Shown here: positions 5,238-7,201 of the stretch, piece after piece
Position numbering within the stretch: the stretch's first letter is position 1
How the letters are laid out: every line of letters begins with the position of its first letter
DNA from: an uncultured Tessaracoccus sp.
GTDB taxonomy: Bacteria; Actinomycetota; Actinomycetes; Propionibacteriales; Propionibacteriaceae
Length of the DNA: 7,201 nt
Direction: 5' to 3'
Assembly: GCF_947255005.1 (NCBI RefSeq)
Contig: NZ_CAMYFI010000087.1
Span: 1-7,201 of the forward strand
Program-made: the position numbers and the translations under genes
Notes under the pieces: generated by a model
Told to the model about the DNA's origin: nothing
Databases searched by the model: none
What the model saw: the letters and a program-made list of their open reading frames with translations, nothing else

Positions 5238-6170
5238 GTGGCCGAGCCGTACGTCACGCTCAAGCGCAGCAGCTGGGCTGCACTGTCAGACCTCACATCA
5301 ATCCGCCTCGACGAGAAAACGCTCGCCAAGCTTCGCGGCATCGGCGACCCAACCAGCCTCGCAGACGTAGCGGAGGTGTACCGCCCGCTGACGCAACTGC
5401 TCTACCTCACCTTCGACAACGCAAGCCACCTCAATGAAGAGCGCAACAAGTTTCTCGCGCTGCATGAGCGCCGCACGCCGTTCGTGATCGCGGTGGCAGG
5501 CTCAGTAGCCGTCGGGAAATCAACGGTCTCCCGGCTGCTGCGGGAGCTCCTCCGCCAGGCACCGGGCTCCCCCAAAGTCGACCTCGTCACCACCGACGGC
5601 TTCCTACGCCCCAACGCGGAGTTGCAGCGACGAGGCATGCTCGCCCGCAAGGGCTTCCCCCAGTCCTATGACCGCAAGAAACTACTGCGCTTCCTCATGG
5701 ACGTGAAATCTGGCGACGAGCGCGTCGAGGCACCCGTGTATTCCCACTCGAAGTACGACATCATCGACGGCGAATCCATCGTCGTGGAATCCCCTGACAT
5801 CCTCATCATCGAGGGGCTCAACGTGCTCCAGCCTGCGCGCGTCGAAAAGGACGGGCGCGCTGGGCTCTCAGTGAGCGACTTTTTCGATTTCTCCGTGTTC
5901 GTCGATGCCGACGAAACGGATATCAAGACCTGGTTTACGGAGCGCTTCTTGGAGTTGAAGCGACGCTGCACCGGCGCTCCCGACGATTTCTACACCCAAT
6001 TCCTGCACATGAACGACGAGCAGGCCACGCAGTTTGCGCACGGGGTGTGGGACGAAATCAATGGCCCCAACCTGCGCCACAACATCGAGCCGACGAAGGA
6101 ACGCGCTACCGCCATCTTGCGCAAAGGCTCCGACCACCGCATCGAGGAAATATCAATCCGCAAGGTGTGA
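5238..6170 (+). CDS. coaA: Type I pantothenate kinase
   Basis: The enzyme phosphorylates pantothenate with ATP to 4'-phosphopantothenate, the first and usually rate-setting step of coenzyme A synthesis, in the cytoplasm. The 310 residues match the family length and end at the usual IRKV-type tail. Walker A is GSVAVGKST (88-96) with Lys94. TTDGF (118-122) supplies Asp120, the counterpart of catalytic Asp127 in E. coli. Arg99 corresponds to E. coli Arg106, where CoA binds as feedback inhibitor, so CoA regulation is probably kept. PVYSH (166-170) holds the equivalent of His177, and ILIIEGLNVLQ and the C-terminal GPNLRHNIEPTKERA are family blocks. It starts with GTG behind a strong ribosome site, diverges from glmS and is followed 54 bases later by the aminopeptidase gene. 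All key residues are intact. Confidence 0.97.
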   Translation: MAEPYVTLKRSSWAALSDLTSIRLDEKTLAKLRGIGDPTSLADVAEVYRPLTQLLYLTFDNASHLNEERNKFLALHERRTPFVIAVAGSVAVGKSTVSRLLRELLRQAPGSPKVDLVTTDGFLRPNAELQRRGMLARKGFPQSYDRKKLLRFLMDVKSGDERVEAPVYSHSKYDIIDGESIVVESPDILIIEGLNVLQPARVEKDGRAGLSVSDFFDFSVFVDADETDIKTWFTERFLELKRRCTGAPDDFYTQFLHMNDEQATQFAHGVWDEINGPNLRHNIEPTKERATAILRKGSDHRIEEISIRKV

Positions 6171-6179
6171 CGCACCCTA

Positions 6180-6209
6180 GATCCGCTCGCGGCGGATCAA
6201 CCGCGAGCG
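6180..6209 (+). terminator. Overlapping inverted repeats after coaA (terminator, operator or attenuator candidate)
   Basis: Two hairpins share bases and cannot form together. Hairpin A pairs GATCCGC (6180-6186) with GCGGATC (6192-6198), 7 bp around 5 bases. Hairpin B pairs CGCTCGCGG (6184-6192) with CCGCGAGCG (6201-6209), a perfect 9 bp around 8 bases. B is the stronger. No T-run follows, so a classic intrinsic terminator is not shown. The repeats sit directly upstream of the TACACT box of the next gene and occupy its -35 region, where a repressor operator could also lie. Confidence 0.5.
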
Positions 6210-6211
6210 TC

Positions 6212-6217
6212 TACACT
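6212..6217 (+). promoter_or_regulatory. Candidate -10 box of the aminopeptidase gene (leaderless)
   Basis: TACACT fits TANNNT and ends 7 bases before the ATG at 6225, so RNA would start at or next to the A of ATG. No Shine-Dalgarno sequence lies between. No clear -35 box is visible; that area holds the inverted repeats. Confidence 0.5.
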
Positions 6218-6224
6218 GACCGGC

Positions 6225-7201
6225 ATGAGTGACTCGAACACCAACCGCCGCGACCCCTACTCGGAGAAGTTCAAGAAATTCATCGTCTCGGGGTGGGAAC
6301 CCTATTCCGACGAGTTGCCGAGCACACTCTCGTCTGCTCCCTGGGCAGCCAAGCGACGCCAGGTGATCGTCGAGCAAAACCCGAAGGCGACGCTGGTGTT
6401 CCCCGCAGGCCCGCTCAAGGTGCGCGCCAACGACACCGACTACCGCTTCCGCCCCCACACCGCCTTCGCCTACTACACGGGCTTGGGTGAGGACAGGGAG
6501 CCCGACGCGGTGCTCGTCGTGAGCGCGTCGGAGTCGGTGCTGTTCTTCCGCCCGCGTGCTCCGCGCACCGACCGGGAGTTTTATGCCGACGCCCGCTACG
6601 GCGAGATGTGGGTGGGCCAACGCGACTCCCTCGACGAGATGGCGAGCCTCACCGGCATCGAGTGCCGCGACGTGCGCTCCCTCGAGGAATACCTCGCCGG
6701 GCGCGACAACCTGCGTGTCGTCCGCGAAGCCGATCCCGCGGTGACGGAGCTCGTCGACCGCGTGCGCGGCGGGGCCGACGACGAGGCCGACGCAGAACTG
6801 CATCGTCTCGCCTCGTCGCAGCGCTTCGTCAAAGATCAGCACGAGATCGACGAGATGGGGCGCGCCATCGCCGCCACGAAGGTGGGCTTCGACGCCGTCA
6901 TTCGCGAGCTACCCAACGCCGTGGCCAACGGGCGCGGCGAACGCTGGGTTGAGGGCATCTTCGCACTCCATGCCCGCCACCTGGGCAATGCCGTCGGCTA
7001 CGACACTATTGCGGCAGGCGCCGACCACGCCAACACGCTCCACTGGATCGTCAACGACGGCGACCTCGCCGATGGCGACCTGTTGCTGCTCGATGCGGGC
7101 GTCGAGGTGAACTCGCTGTACACCGCCGACATCACCCGCACGCTGCCCGTCGGAGGTACGTTCACGCCCGAACAGCGTCGGGTCTACGACGCCGTGCTAC
7201 G
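6225..7201 (+). CDS. pepP: Xaa-Pro aminopeptidase (peptidase M24B), 3' end outside window
   Basis: The enzyme removes an N-terminal residue when proline is second, probably in cytoplasmic peptide turnover. The frame stays open for 325 codons to the window edge, against about 490-520 residues for actinobacterial members. Residues 36-175 form the aminopeptidase P N-terminal domain, with PWAAKRRQ (39-46) and the block RFRPHTAFAYYTG (74-86). The helix with KDQHEIDEMGRAI (203-215) leads into the metal-binding pita-bread fold. His273 (in NTLHW), Asp290 (LLLLDAGVE) and Asp302 (TADITRTLPV) match E. coli PepP His243, Asp260 and Asp271, the last two being metal ligands. The later His and Glu ligands lie beyond the edge. 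The Asp-Asp spacing is 12 rather than 11 as in E. coli, usual, as I recall, in actinobacterial members. The ATG at 6225 is preferred because a TACACT box lies just upstream and the length fits. No signal peptide is seen. Confidence 0.93.
   Translation, partial: MSDSNTNRRDPYSEKFKKFIVSGWEPYSDELPSTLSSAPWAAKRRQVIVEQNPKATLVFPAGPLKVRANDTDYRFRPHTAFAYYTGLGEDREPDAVLVVSASESVLFFRPRAPRTDREFYADARYGEMWVGQRDSLDEMASLTGIECRDVRSLEEYLAGRDNLRVVREADPAVTELVDRVRGGADDEADAELHRLASSQRFVKDQHEIDEMGRAIAATKVGFDAVIRELPNAVANGRGERWVEGIFALHARHLGNAVGYDTIAAGADHANTLHWIVNDGDLADGDLLLLDAGVEVNSLYTADITRTLPVGGTFTPEQRRVYDAVL

Noticed and set aside
6177..6842. 221-codon minus-strand frame opposite the aminopeptidase
   Set aside because: It is the antisense shadow of a gene with clear M24B motifs, and it runs through the intergenic hairpins.

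Overview
The window is GC-rich bacterial DNA with densely packed genes, GTG as well as ATG starts, strong AAGGAGG ribosome sites beside starts that have none, and -10 boxes of the TANNNT type. Together with genes resembling type VII (ESX) secretion substrates and an actinobacterial-style Xaa-Pro aminopeptidase, this points to an actinobacterium. A member of the Propionibacteriales is a guess that the sequence alone does not settle. I see no tRNA, rRNA, CRISPR array or insertion sequence, and no gene-free stretch longer than 300 bases.

Left part (1-3084, minus strand). Four genes read right to left as a probable operon: a protein with two YbaB-like halves, a 434-residue glycine-rich protein ending in an EspC/WXG100-like domain, a 310-residue helical protein with a central WTG motif, and the first 24 codons of a lipoprotein that runs off the left edge. 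The first three are joined by 4-base stop/start overlaps, so they are probably translationally coupled. The YbaB-like, glycine-rich and helical proteins together recall the espL/espK/espJ group of mycobacterial ESX-1 loci. No secretion ATPase, membrane channel or protease of a type VII system lies in this window. This cassette is the least understood and most interesting part of the window.

Middle part (3085-5237). A 176-base spacer separates the cassette from glmS, a complete 609-residue glucosamine-6-phosphate synthase on the minus strand. GlmS makes the first dedicated precursor of UDP-GlcNAc for peptidoglycan. Its start has no good ribosome site but has a TACATT box 8 bases upstream, which suggests a leaderless mRNA. 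A 147-base divergent intergenic region separates glmS from coaA.

Right part (5238-7201, plus strand). coaA encodes a complete type I pantothenate kinase, the entry step of coenzyme A synthesis. After a 54-base gap that holds two overlapping, mutually exclusive inverted repeats and a TACACT box comes an Xaa-Pro aminopeptidase (M24B family), cut off by the window edge after 325 codons. The right half is housekeeping metabolism. The left half looks like an accessory or envelope/secretion module placed next to it.
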